A stretch of DNA of 64,000 nucleotides from Sanguinoderma infundibulare. Taxonomy: Eukaryota; Basidiomycota; Agaricomycetes; Polyporales; Polyporaceae. How positions within the stretch are numbered: position 1 is the stretch's first letter; each line of letters starts with the position of its first letter. Below are positions 54,543-64,000 of this stretch, in pieces. The notes under the pieces were generated by a model. It worked only from the letters and a program-made list of their open reading frames with translations. It ran no database searches and was not told where the DNA came from. The translations under genes were made by a program, and so were the position numbers. The stretch covers positions 417,405 to 481,404 of the forward strand of contig JAVLRN010000018.1 of NCBI GenBank assembly GCA_032821775.1, in the 5' to 3' direction.

Positions 54543-57164
54543 CTACTCGCTCCGTCCTGCTAGCACGTGCAGCGTCGTGCGCATCGGTGGGGGCGGAGGA
54601 GGAGGAGTCTGAAGCTGGACCGTCGTAAGGTCAGACTCGCTCGGATCCTCGCGCGCGCGTCGCTGCCGCCTCCGTGCCGTCCGCAGATACCGCGAGAACC
54701 GCGCCGCGGCGGACGATATCGGGCGCGCCGGACCCGACCCCGAGCCCGACCCCGTACCAAGACTTGGGGGGTGCGGCGGCTCGAGGTTGTCCGCCTCCTC
54801 TCCCGCAGCCATCATTGTCTGGAGTGCCTGGAAATCTGTGGGAGCACATCAATCGTCAGCGTCCACCCTAACTCCTCGTGTAGAGGCGAAGGAGGGTAGA
54901 GTATGATACTATACCTTGCCGGCACAGCGGACAGCTGCTCGAGAGCTCCAACAGCCACTGGTCGACGCACTCTTGGTGGAACCGGTGGTGGCCCTCACAC
55001 GGCAGCACCCGCAGGTCGTCGCCCTCTTCAAAGTCTACGATACAAATCGGGCACGTCTCGCGTCCGATCGCGTCCGGGACGACGTCCTTCTCCCCGGCCA
55101 CGGACGAATTGCCTCGCCGCTCCGTAAACGCTTTCGGGGGACGCGGCACGGCCTTGGGGGCGGACGACGACGAGCTGGCCCCGGGGGACTGCTCCCCACC
55201 TTCCGCATCCTCGGCGTCGACGCTACCTGCCGTAGGATCACGCGCGAGAGTGGGGAGGACGACGGATCCTAGGGTGGCAGCACCCTCGTCCTGTTTCTCT
55301 TGATCCCGATCCCCAACGCGCGAGGCCGCCGCGGTCCACTCGCGGAGCTCGACCGCGACCTCCGAGCGGTTATCGCCCAGACTCGCCGCCGGCTTTCCTG
55401 TCGCCGGGGGCGAGGACGGCATATGGTCGACGCTCTCGATGTCCTTCGCGGGCGCGGGCGCGTCGGGGCCGGCATCGATCCTGCCGAATTTGACGACGGG
55501 GAATGTGTCGAGGATCGCCCGCGTGAGACCGCGGGCCCGACTCTGGGCCCCGAGCACGCCTGGCGGGCCAAACGCGTCGCCGGAGCGGGGTCCGTATCGT
55601 TCGGGGTGACGGATCGCCCTGATTGCCTATCAAAGCCAAAATGCGAGGAACGTGAGGGGGACGTCGAGCGCGCATATGCATCACATAGGAATGGACGTAC
55701 GCCAGAGATAATGACGACGCAGAACAAGGCGGAGACACAACCAGTGATAGCGTACAGGATGATCCTAGCAACGAACAGTCAAGCACGAATCAGTTACCCG
55801 AGCCTAGTACATCAAGAAGGAGGCGACAAGAATAGCCCACATCGCTAAGCTAGTGTTCGTGTTACCACCAGGGGGGTTGGACGCCCCCTGGCCATTGCTG
55901 GGCGTGTTCGCAGGTCCAGTGCTGTTCGACGACGGATCGGTTGCGTTAGACGCGGTAAGCGTGGCGAATAGATAGCCGGGAGAAGGAACGGTGTGGTTGA
56001 CGATCGCCGCCTCCACGTCGTTATAGCTACTGTTCAGCAGCGAGGGGCTGAACCAATAATACTTCGACGAGGAATTTCCGAGGATGGTGTCGATCTGAGT
56101 CTCGATAAGTCTGCACGAGATACGAGTAAGCAGAGATTGTCGTACACGACTGGCACCGGGCTCACCTTGAAGAGGAAAGAGATTGCGTGGCGAATATATC
56201 CATAACTTGGTCGAAGTTGGCGGGATTCGAATACTCTGGGTTGATATAGCACGATACCGACGTGAGTGAATACAGGAGCTGCAAGACAAACATTTAGTCA
56301 CTAGCAATACCACAACCATTCGCAAAGGAAGCGCGCACCGCAGCAACCGCCCCTCTGTCCCTGGCGAGGGTAAAAATATCATCCTCGGATGAAGCGTTGG
56401 TGGAATTCGCGTCGCAGGACACAAGCGCAATCCACGGCGTCGTTGCTGAAAGATTACCATCATTGTCAAAGGCCGGGCCAAGCGTCCTATGCATAAGGCA
56501 CCGAACAGATGGAGGACTCACTCGTGCCGTTCGGCATCTTATCCTCCGAGAAGTGGACGAGTGCTCCCTGATATAAACAGACGTCATAAGCAGTCAAATT
56601 GGACCAACACCGGACGAAACTACAGACTCGGAGGATAGGCTGGGATTGTCCTCGCCACAGACAGGGATAACGTACGTCTCCGTACGCACGGTATCCAAAC
56701 GGGGCTAACCTCTCCCGACATCATCGCCACCCCCACCCGCCCCCCGCGTTCAACGTTTCAACCTCCCACCACTCTCACCCGCAACGTCACACACCCCACA
56801 CCACAGCGGCCCGGGATAAAGGGAACATGAAAACGGACTAAGGAAATGGAATATGCACCTTATTGATCCCCAAGCTATCCGCGCCGACGAGCTGATAGGA
56901 TATCTGCTCGGTGTACGACCCCATCGGGTACCACTGCATGCTCAGCTTCGACACGTCCGAAAAGTTCAAGCCGGCCTGTTGCGCGACGCTCGTCTGGTTG
57001 GTCGCCTGTGCGGGGATGTACCCAAGTGTCGACCGAGGTGCGAGCGCCAGGACGATCACGGACGCGATCGCCGTCCACCAATGTAGCAGCAGCCATCTGG
57101 GCGCAAATCCTCCAAGGACCTCTCCGGGAGCAGGTGGGCGGTAGGACGCGGAGGGCGGAGACAT
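54543..57164 (-). CDS. PA-TM-RING E3 ubiquitin ligase
   Basis: Spliced on the minus strand. The first exon (56,859-57,164) encodes a signal-anchor or signal peptide (hydrophobic Ile-Ala-Ser-Val-Ile-Val-Leu-Ala-Leu). Exons with Gly-Ala-Leu-Val-His-Phe-Ser-Glu-Asp-Lys and Thr-Pro-Trp-Ile-Ala-Leu-Val-Ser-Cys-Asp form the luminal PA domain, rich in N-glycosylation sites. The transmembrane helix Ile-Leu-Tyr-Ala-Ile-Thr-Gly-Cys-Val-Ser-Ala is near 55,740. A cytosolic linker and a RING-H2 follow: Cys-Pro-Ile-Cys, Leu-Pro-Cys-Glu-Gly-His-His-Arg-Phe-His-Gln-Glu-Cys-Val-Asp-Gln-Trp-Leu and Cys-Pro-Leu-Cys-Arg-Gln. The final exon ends at 54,543 with a poly-Pro tail. Homologues sit in endomembranes and ubiquitinate transport cargo. 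Intron 1 is unusually long (about 290 bp) and may hide a small exon. Confidence 0.88.
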
Positions 57165-58392
57165 GGGAATTGGTGATGGGAAAGAGAAGAGGTGCCTAGT
57201 CCTGGTCCTGGTCCTGGTCCGGGGTGGCTCGTAGCTTGTGCGCTGTGGCGGGACCGTGTGCTGCCGCCGGGAGAATGGGCAGCAGGAAGCCTGGCGGCAG
57301 CGGGCAGGCGAGCAGGCGAGGGTATGATATCAAGCCAGTCTGCGCGCGAGCCCGGCGCAGGCTTCTGGGTATGTATATCGGAGGCACTAGCGAGAAGTGG
57401 CTGCGGGCCACGAGAGCTGGGAAGCGGCACGGAGGCGGCCAGGCAAAGCGATAAGTGACCGGCTGCGAACGGCAGTAGGATGGAGAGCCCGGCCAGCCTT
57501 GCGGCCTTCTGGAAGAGCGGGGAGAGCGCGACGAAGCTGCGAGGCGTGGAAGAGCAAGTCACAGGAGAATGGAGCCGGATGGGTCTGGTGGGACAAACGA
57601 GAATGAACGTGCCTGGCGCAGGTGCAGCGTCCGTTCTGCCAGACGTGGCTCCGTCAAGACTTAGTAGTAAACGTCCCCGAAAGCTCAGCGAGAGACGCGT
57701 CGCCGCTGGGAGCGTCGATGCCGGAGCGCACCCATTTGACCGCGCCCAGTGCGGTGCATGACCAAAACGTGAATCCCGCGCTTCCTCACCTGGCGGCCTC
57801 CGTGCCGCATTCCCCTCCTGCCGGCCTCGGCATCGGAAAAAACTTTAAAACGTCTCACACATACACTTGCGACGTCTTGAGCTTGTCTTATGCACATTTA
57901 ATATGTACCGACATCGTCTACTGTGCTAAAGAATGGCACCTACGCCATCGACAGCTGTCCACCACTGGCATAGATAACAAGAGTCTTGGCTAGGTGCTGT
58001 GCACGCTGACTGAGGGTCAACATTTCACTTATCTCGCCCTCAACTTGTCAGCAACTCTATCGACCATTTCTCGCCATAACATTCCACGGCCTATGGCGAG
58101 ACAAGGGGCCATCAGAAAGAACAAGTCGAGTTGGTGGGAACGACTTTAGCGAGAACATACCCAAGACAACATCCGTCAGGAGGCCAGGGACTGGAATGTC
58201 GGTATCTAAGCAGACGTTCCTCTATGCCTAGCGAAACACCGTGACCGGAAGCACATCCTCTGGGCAATACGCCGTGCCAGATTTGAATCGAAACCTCAGT
58301 TATAAGTACACGCAAACAAGCCCTCACGCGGGACGCACGGACAAACCTCCCTTTTACACCCACATCCTCTCCTCCAACCCACACTCTCCCCC
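57165..58392. other. Intergenic: promoter of the RING gene and 3' flank of the aminotransferase
   Basis: Contains a short CCTGGT tandem repeat at about 57,198-57,222 immediately upstream of the RING gene. No supported reading frame. Frames around 57.2-57.8 kb overlap in all phases and lack domains. Confidence 0.5.
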
Positions 58393-60162
58393 TCACGAGC
58401 TGGACTGCTCCTTGACGACCTCCCTCACGGCCTCCCCAAAGATCCGCACCCCCTTCTCCAAGTCCGCCCGCGAGATGTTGAGCGCCGGGATGAACCGCAC
58501 GACCTCGTACACGCTCGTCGTCAAGATCAACAGCCCCTTCTCCACGCACCTCCGCGCCACCCGGCTCGCCAGCTTCTCGGGCACCGACGCCTTCGCGAAC
58601 CGGTCGTGCGGCCCCGTCCCCGTCGGCGACGCGAACTCGACTGCGACCATCAGGCCCTTGCCGCGCACGTCCAGGATCGCGAGCCCCACCGCGGGATCCG
58701 CCCGGAGCGCGTTGAGCGCGGCGAAGAGTTCGGCAGACCTATCACGCAGCGCGTCAGCCAAAACCGTTTAAGAGATTCAGAGTTCAACGGGACGTCCAGA
58801 CTATGGACTACGGAGAAGAAGCCAGAGGAGGAGAGTGGGTACAGGGCGAAACGTACCGAGCCTCGACGTTCTCCAAGATCTTCTCTTCTTTCATGACGTC
58901 GGCTGCCGCGACGGCCGCCGCACAGGACACTGGGTTGCCGGCGTACGTCCCGCCCATCGAGCCCGCTGGCAGCTTGTTGGTCAGTTCCTTTCGGCTGATC
59001 ACCGCGCTCAGCGGGAAGCCATTCGCCAGACCCTGCGTGATGCAAAGTTAGGACCAGAGTTCAGAAACACAGGATTTCGCGGTGCGTGAAGAAGCAGAGA
59101 GATTGAGTGCGCACCTTCGCACTGATAAGGATGTCGGGCCGGACGCCGGAATACTCCATGTAGAAGTTCTTGCCCGTCCGACCGTATCCGCACTGCACCT
59201 CGTCGATAATGAGCATCATACCGTGCTTGTCGCAGACCTCTCGGAGCCCGCGCAAGAACTCTGGTGGTGCGGGGACGTAGCCGCCCTCTCCGAGGACGGG
59301 CTCGATGATGATCGCGGCGGTGTCCTTTGGCGCGGTCGCTTGCGCGAGTAGGAGGTCCAATTGGTTCAAGCACATCTTCGACAACTCTGCGGGAGGGGTA
59401 TCAGGGTCCATGCCGAGCTGGTGCCAGTACGGGAAAGGAATCGTGAACGCCCCGGGCTGAAAAGAGTCATTACGCGAGACGTCAGCGTTACCGCTAGAGA
59501 AGAATAAAGATATAAGAGATATCACCACGGACCATGACCGGATGGAAGCCCGCGCTGTAGATCGTCTTGCTCTTCGTGACGGCCATCGCACCCATCGTCC
59601 GGCCGTGGTAGCCGCCCTGCATGTTGATGATGTTCTGCCGACCGGTGAACGCACGCGCCATCTTGATGCCCGCCTCGACGGCCTCGGAGCCCGAGTTCCA
59701 GAAGAAGAATGAGTCGAGCGAAGGGTGGGGCATCATCGGGAGCAGCCTCTCGATGAGCTCGAGGTAGGGCTGATGGAACGCAATGCTGCACTGTGGAAGA
59801 CAACATGGTTCAGACGGATGCAACGGGCAAAGGAGAGATCATGCAACAAGGACTCACCTGAATGTGCACGACGTTCATGCACTGGTCAGCAGCCGCTTTG
59901 CTGATCTTGGGGTGGCAATGGCCTATGGAGACCTCGTCGTTAACGGACTGCACGCTCGAAAGTGGACAGGCTTCCACTCACCGAAGCCTGTGACGCCAAT
60001 GCCCGAGGTAAAGTCGAGCATCTGCCTGCCGTCTCCGAGGGTAACATAGGAGCCCTCGCCCTTCGTCACGACCGCATCCACGACGCGACCGAGGCCGGCC
60101 GTGACGTGCTTCTTTCCGAATTGCACCAGGGAGTCGTGCGCTTGGGTAGAGGACGAGGCCAT
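58393..60162 (-). CDS. 4-aminobutyrate aminotransferase (class III PLP enzyme)
   Basis: It starts at 60,162 (Met-Ala-Ser-Ser-Ser-Thr-Gln). Five or more short introns are removed. Landmarks in order: Phe-Thr-Ser-Gly-Ile-Gly-Val-Thr, Phe-Phe-Trp-Asn-Ser-Gly-Ser-Glu-Ala-Val-Glu (PLP phosphate site), Gly-Gly-Tyr-His-Gly-Arg-Thr-Met, Glu-Pro-Val-Leu-Gly-Glu-Gly-Gly-Tyr, Ile-Ile-Asp-Glu-Val-Gln-Cys-Gly-Tyr-Gly-Arg-Thr-Gly (Asp contacting the pyridine N), Ser-Ala-Lys at the exon edge before Gly-Leu-Ala-Asn-Gly (the Schiff-base Lys), and Gly-Gly-Thr-Tyr-Ala-Gly-Asn-Pro. The enzyme moves the amino group of GABA to 2-oxoglutarate, giving succinic semialdehyde. No obvious mitochondrial presequence is seen, so it may be cytosolic. 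A related omega-aminotransferase specificity cannot be excluded. Confidence 0.9.
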
Positions 60163-61543
60163 GGTGCGCACTTGGGTTGAGACCTGCCCGTGCCCGTCCG
60201 ACGGCTTTAAGTGCGCGCAGGCGCTACGTTGTGCGTCATATGAGCATCGAGTCAAGGCTGCGGTTGAAAGGTTGTTTCGGGGACTGTGAAATGGATAATC
60301 AGTCCATAGACTTCGTATCGCCAAGACTGTGGGACCACCACGCCTTGCAGATATGCGGTCGCGAATAGGCGCATACACGTCATCTGGAGGCGTTATACCC
60401 AACTAAATCCTCCGGTGATGATCCCAACCTTTCTTCACGCCACCATCCAGAAAGCTCCCGTTCGTCCACTAGCATGCAGCGTGACGGTACTCACCTCAAT
60501 GGGCTAACGTTCAACACGCTCCTCGTGCGACCTGCAAGGACGGTCCTAGACGGCTGAAGACGCGCGCAGCCAGAGGAGAGCATGGTGATGATAGGGTAAT
60601 AGAGAGAAGAGGGTGCAAGGTTCGACGTTCACGAGTCATCTTGCCCGGGCGGTTGCTTCTTGAGGTCATATACGTCGGAGGCGGGACCCCTTTTTCTAGC
60701 GTAATCCCCACGCGTATCTTCTTAAAGTTTTGAGTCCGCAAAACGATTGCAATAAGCAAGCTACTCACGCCAGCCGTTCCTCTGACCCTCGCTTTCCTCT
60801 GCTTCCTCCATCCTGCGTGAGATCAACCCGGGCTTCAGCGGGATCCGCAGCCAGCTGACCGCGCCCCGTGACCGGGAACGGTGTTTCGAACGCGAGCAAG
60901 GAGGCGTTAAACGACGTCGTTGGCGAACTGGCCACACGTCTGTGTCGCGTAGCCATTCGTTATCGCAGCCAAGTCGGACGCCCGTCGGACGTTGGCGCAG
61001 AGTGCAGATGGTCGAGAGTGGGAGGAAAAGAGAATAGCCGAGCGCTGCAAACGCGGATCTCGCTTCCTGCGCCGCCGCGGGCGTATCGCTTATCGTCTAT
61101 TGCTTATTCCCTGGTCCAGACCGAGCAGATCTCTCGTCGCTGCTCGCAGCTGAACGCGAGGATCGTACACGCCGGCACCGAGTGACCGAATTGATTGAAG
61201 GACATACTCAATGACAATACATTCACTGGACCCACAAGTATCGTCTTCAAATTCGGCTCAGAGATACTTGGATCCGAGCTAAGTGTCTGCATGATTGGAG
61301 TCCGAGCGCACGACGACTCAACTTACTTCTGGATGAAGCTTGTACTTGCATATGCACTTACCTCCGCTTCCTTCCTGCACCGCGGCGGTGCAGGTCGCAA
61401 AGTGTCGTCATCCCGATGGACCAAGTGATTCCCTCCCAACAAATTGAATACAAGCACGAGTCTTGAATTGTCCATAATAAGAGTCCAAAAAAGCCCATCA
61501 ACATAACCCAAAACGGACAACCGGGCGACACATAACACCGCGC
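60163..61543. other. Intergenic, promoter of the aminotransferase
   Basis: No supported gene. The pieces near 60,180-60,420 are the 5' flank of the aminotransferase. Frames between 60.8 and 61.5 kb are short and unconvincing. Confidence 0.5.
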
Positions 61544-62878
61544 TCAGTTGGGGCATTGCGAGCCGCCGAACGAGATGTCGTTGAAGTACGGGCCGAGGTG
61601 GTCCGGAATCGAACTGTCGAGGAGCGAGTTCCCCGCCGAGCAATTCTACATGTCGGAAAGCAAGAGATTGTTGAGTACGTGCCATGGGCCCAGTTGCCCT
61701 GGACGACTGCTACATGTAGCACTCGTGCATGGTTATACATGAACTACTCACCGAGTTCTCCGAGCCCGGACACGCGACCATCGTCGCGTCGCCCGACGAG
61801 GCGCTGACCGCCGTGATGTGTAGCTCCCCGGCGGGGTGCTCGAAGTTGAGCGAGTGCAGCGGGACGTTCGGCACCGGGTCCTGCTGGTTCGTGACGTGCG
61901 TAAAGTCCGGGACCTAGACCATTCAACGACATCGCGCGACGCGCGTGCGCATCAAGCTTCAACACTCCCGATCCTTCTCGCCCTCGTGCGGCCCAAAAAC
62001 GCAACAGTACGCACCAGGCTGTTTACGAGATCCGCCCACGCGGAATTGCCCACGCGCGGGAGCCCGAACACGACCGAGCTGACGTTGACGTCCTGCGGGA
62101 GCGCCATCCGGAGCATCGCCGCGTCCAAGCTCGCGACCGCCGCGCCCAGCGAGTGTCCGGTCACCACGACCTTCTTGAACCCGTTTGACGCGAGCGCGCT
62201 CTGGACGGTCGAGAGCACGACGTCCGCGGTCCGGCCTTGAGTGTCCTGGAAGCCCGAGTGGAGCAGCACTTGCTCGGACGCCTGCGGGAAGAGCGTCGAG
62301 TTCGCGGCGACCTGCGCGACCTCGACGTCGTTCGCAATCGATAGCACGTTCGCCGGGTCCGTGCCTTGGTGCGCCACGACGACCGCCTGGTTATCCGTGT
62401 CCTCCGCGACGAAGACTGCGGGCGACGGCGCCCAACACAAATAGCACATCATTAGGGTTCAGTCAGCCTGTGTCTGGACTGATATAAAACAACGCTACCG
62501 CATCCGCGGCGGTCAAAGCCAAACCTCTGACCGCAAGCCCAAACGCGATGTACGGATGCGCGCGCGCGCGTGCGGAAAGCACTCACAGCGAGGAACGGCA
62601 CCCTCGTCACCGCCCGAGACCAGGACCTTGACGGTCGAAATCGCGTCGCACGCGGCACCGCACGTCAAGTTCTGCACCGACCCGGGCTCGCAATACGCCG
62701 CGCGCGCGAACTGCGCGGGGCGCTGGAGGTCGGTCGTGATCGAATCTTGCGAAACTGGAGTGGGCGTGCCGTCCGAGACGGCCCCAGAGCCAAAGTTGAT
62801 GCCGAACAGCGGGGTTGGCGCAGCGCGCGCGAGCGCGACGAGGGTGGCGAGGCCGACCAAGGTGTCGAGGATGTGCAT
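61544..62878 (-). CDS. Secreted class 3 lipase
   Basis: It starts at 62,878 with a signal peptide (about 1-20, ending Ala-Arg-Ala). The lipase 3 core shows Val-Val-Ala-His-Gln-Gly-Thr-Asp-Pro (oxyanion region) and the nucleophile elbow Thr-Gly-His-Ser-Leu-Gly-Ala-Ala. The catalytic Asp is within Val-Thr-Asn-Gln-Gln-Asp-Pro-Val-Pro, and the catalytic His is near the end in Ile-Pro-Asp-His-Leu-Gly-Pro-Tyr. The protein ends Gln-Cys-Pro-Asn. At least three introns: the first is about 170 bp and rejoins Pro-Arg to Phe-Phe-Val-Ala-Glu; another follows Val-Asn-Ser-Leu. Fungal relatives are triacylglycerol lipases or feruloyl-esterase-like enzymes, and sequence alone does not separate these. Extracellular. 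Confidence 0.87.
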
Positions 62879-64000
62879 CGTGGTCGTTTACGGAAGCGAG
62901 AACTAGTGCGAGTATTCAAAAGGCCTGAAAGCTGACGGCTGGAGGCAAAAGCTGAAGAGAACAAGGCGCTCCAGAAGGCGAGAAGAAGGAAAGGAACCAC
63001 CAGGGTCCAGGAGGCCAGGAAGAATAAGGAGGAAAGGAGACGACGAGCAGTCGGGAAACACGACAGCGACGAGAAAACGAGCGGAGGGCGATGGAGGGAG
63101 ACCTTATGTATTGTTCTGAACAGCGGGCGCTGGCCTGGTGGGGTCTCCGATGCGCCATCACGACGGACAACAGAGGGCATTACCCAGACATTACCCGAGG
63201 ATCCGAGAATTGGACCATCGCGGCTGGACTGACTGGTTGGTGTCAGAGATCATGGCTGCGCGTCCGCGGCATTGCGAGGCAACCGAGGATGCGATGCTGG
63301 AATGCACATCCATCAGTACCGATGGCCCACACTGTCAGCGTCATATAGAGCCTAGGGGCACGCGGAGGTTACGTCTTTTTCAAGTTTTTGGTGGGAAGCG
63401 ATTTCGTGAGTACTGATCTGCACGTGGATCAATGTGATGTATCACAAAATCGGCGAATGTTGAAGGCTTAGGCAGCACATACCCGCAGCGGTTGGAAACC
63501 CGAGAAGAAGGAAGACTGAAGGAAGTCGACGGAATGCGTACTAGCCCAGGAATCGCATGCCAACAGAAGACGGAAGAATTTGGTCGTCGTCAACGTCCAA
63601 CGAGGAAAGTGACGTCCACTGGCAGTTGGTCGCACAGCCTGTAATTCGCTGGCGTAAGGTTGCGTACAGGCATAGCTCTGTGTCAATGGCAGCGAGCGAG
63701 GCCTATTACTGAAACCTTCAGCAGCGGTTGAGAGGCCTGAAGAGGCGTGTATGTTGCGGGTGATATTTGCGATGGTCGATAGTTGGCGGATCATCGATCA
63801 TCACCGGTCGTCACCGTGGGAGGGGAGGCTGTGCACCGTGAAAGAGATTGCCGTGCCTGAGACTCAACCATATGTTGGGCGACATTACTAAACGCTGGCT
63901 TCGAGGTCGATGCTGCGGCGGTCGCATGTCTAGAGGAGGTGGTAAGTGCGAAGGTTTATCGAGTTGAACATGGAGGTAGGTTTCGGAGGAAGCCCCCTTC
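62879..64000. other. Right edge, no gene recognised
   Basis: The 5' flank of the lipase gene (pyrimidine-rich on its strand), then DNA with only short frames up to the window end. A gene could begin beyond 64,000. Confidence 0.45.

Noticed and set aside
54543..57164. Two genes, a RING protein and a separate secreted PA-like protein
   Set aside because: The exons splice continuously through a transmembrane segment into the known PA-TM-RING architecture.
1..64000. CRISPR arrays, rRNA genes, bacterial operons, autonomous transposons
   Set aside because: None seen. Repeats are eukaryotic segmental duplications and minisatellites; no transposase or reverse transcriptase frame was recognised.

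Overview
The window looks like nuclear DNA of a filamentous basidiomycete, most likely a wood- or litter-associated agaricomycete. The evidence is dense short introns (about 50-70 bp) with GT..AG ends and CTAAC-type branch points, carbohydrate-active enzymes (GH27, GH55), an Rds1-type ferritin-like protein, an F-box/WD40 family and a PA-TM-RING ligase. Order or species cannot be fixed from sequence alone.

Layout. 1.5-9.1 kb: a GH27 alpha-galactosidase relic, a full GH27 gene, and a divergently oriented short/long pair of unrecognised secreted or membrane proteins (called B and C here). 11.0-13.1 kb: a ferritin-like Rds1 protein with a very long Ser/Thr/Pro repeat. 15.5-19.1 kb: a GH55 exo-beta-1,3-glucanase. 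21.6-23.4 kb: an unrecognised protein. 24.4-30.2 kb: C', B' and a third GH27 gene, a mirror image of 4.1-9.1 kb. 32.4-33.2 kb: ribosomal protein uL5 (RPL11). 33.5-54.1 kb: three tandem copies of an approximately 6 kb unit X-Y-Z, where X is an unknown Ser/Pro-rich protein, Y an F-box/WD40 protein and Z an ataxin-3-like deubiquitinase, preceded by two older X fragments. 54.5-57.2 kb: PA-TM-RING ubiquitin ligase. 58.4-60.2 kb: 4-aminobutyrate aminotransferase. 61.5-62.9 kb: secreted class 3 lipase.

Two duplications dominate. The first is a large inverted repeat: for every gene boundary in the left arm the coordinate plus its partner in the right arm sums to about 34,730-34,800, with about 16.7 kb of single-copy DNA between the arms. 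The second is the tandem triplication, in which all three F-box/WD40 genes keep long reading frames while only one ataxin-3 copy is intact. Gene models were spliced by hand; exon lists given as verified have a total length divisible by three and an open frame.

How genes may work together: GH27, GH55 and the lipase are extracellular hydrolases. Y, Z and the PA-TM-RING gene all belong to the ubiquitin system and lie within 20 kb. The B/C pair is the most novel content: two genes of different length sharing the same first two introns, an exact 39-bp second exon, a motif built on Arg-Arg-Ala-Gly then Gly-Trp-Thr-Phe, and a Cys-x-Thr-Gly-x-Pro plus hydrophobic helix block, with no family I recognise.
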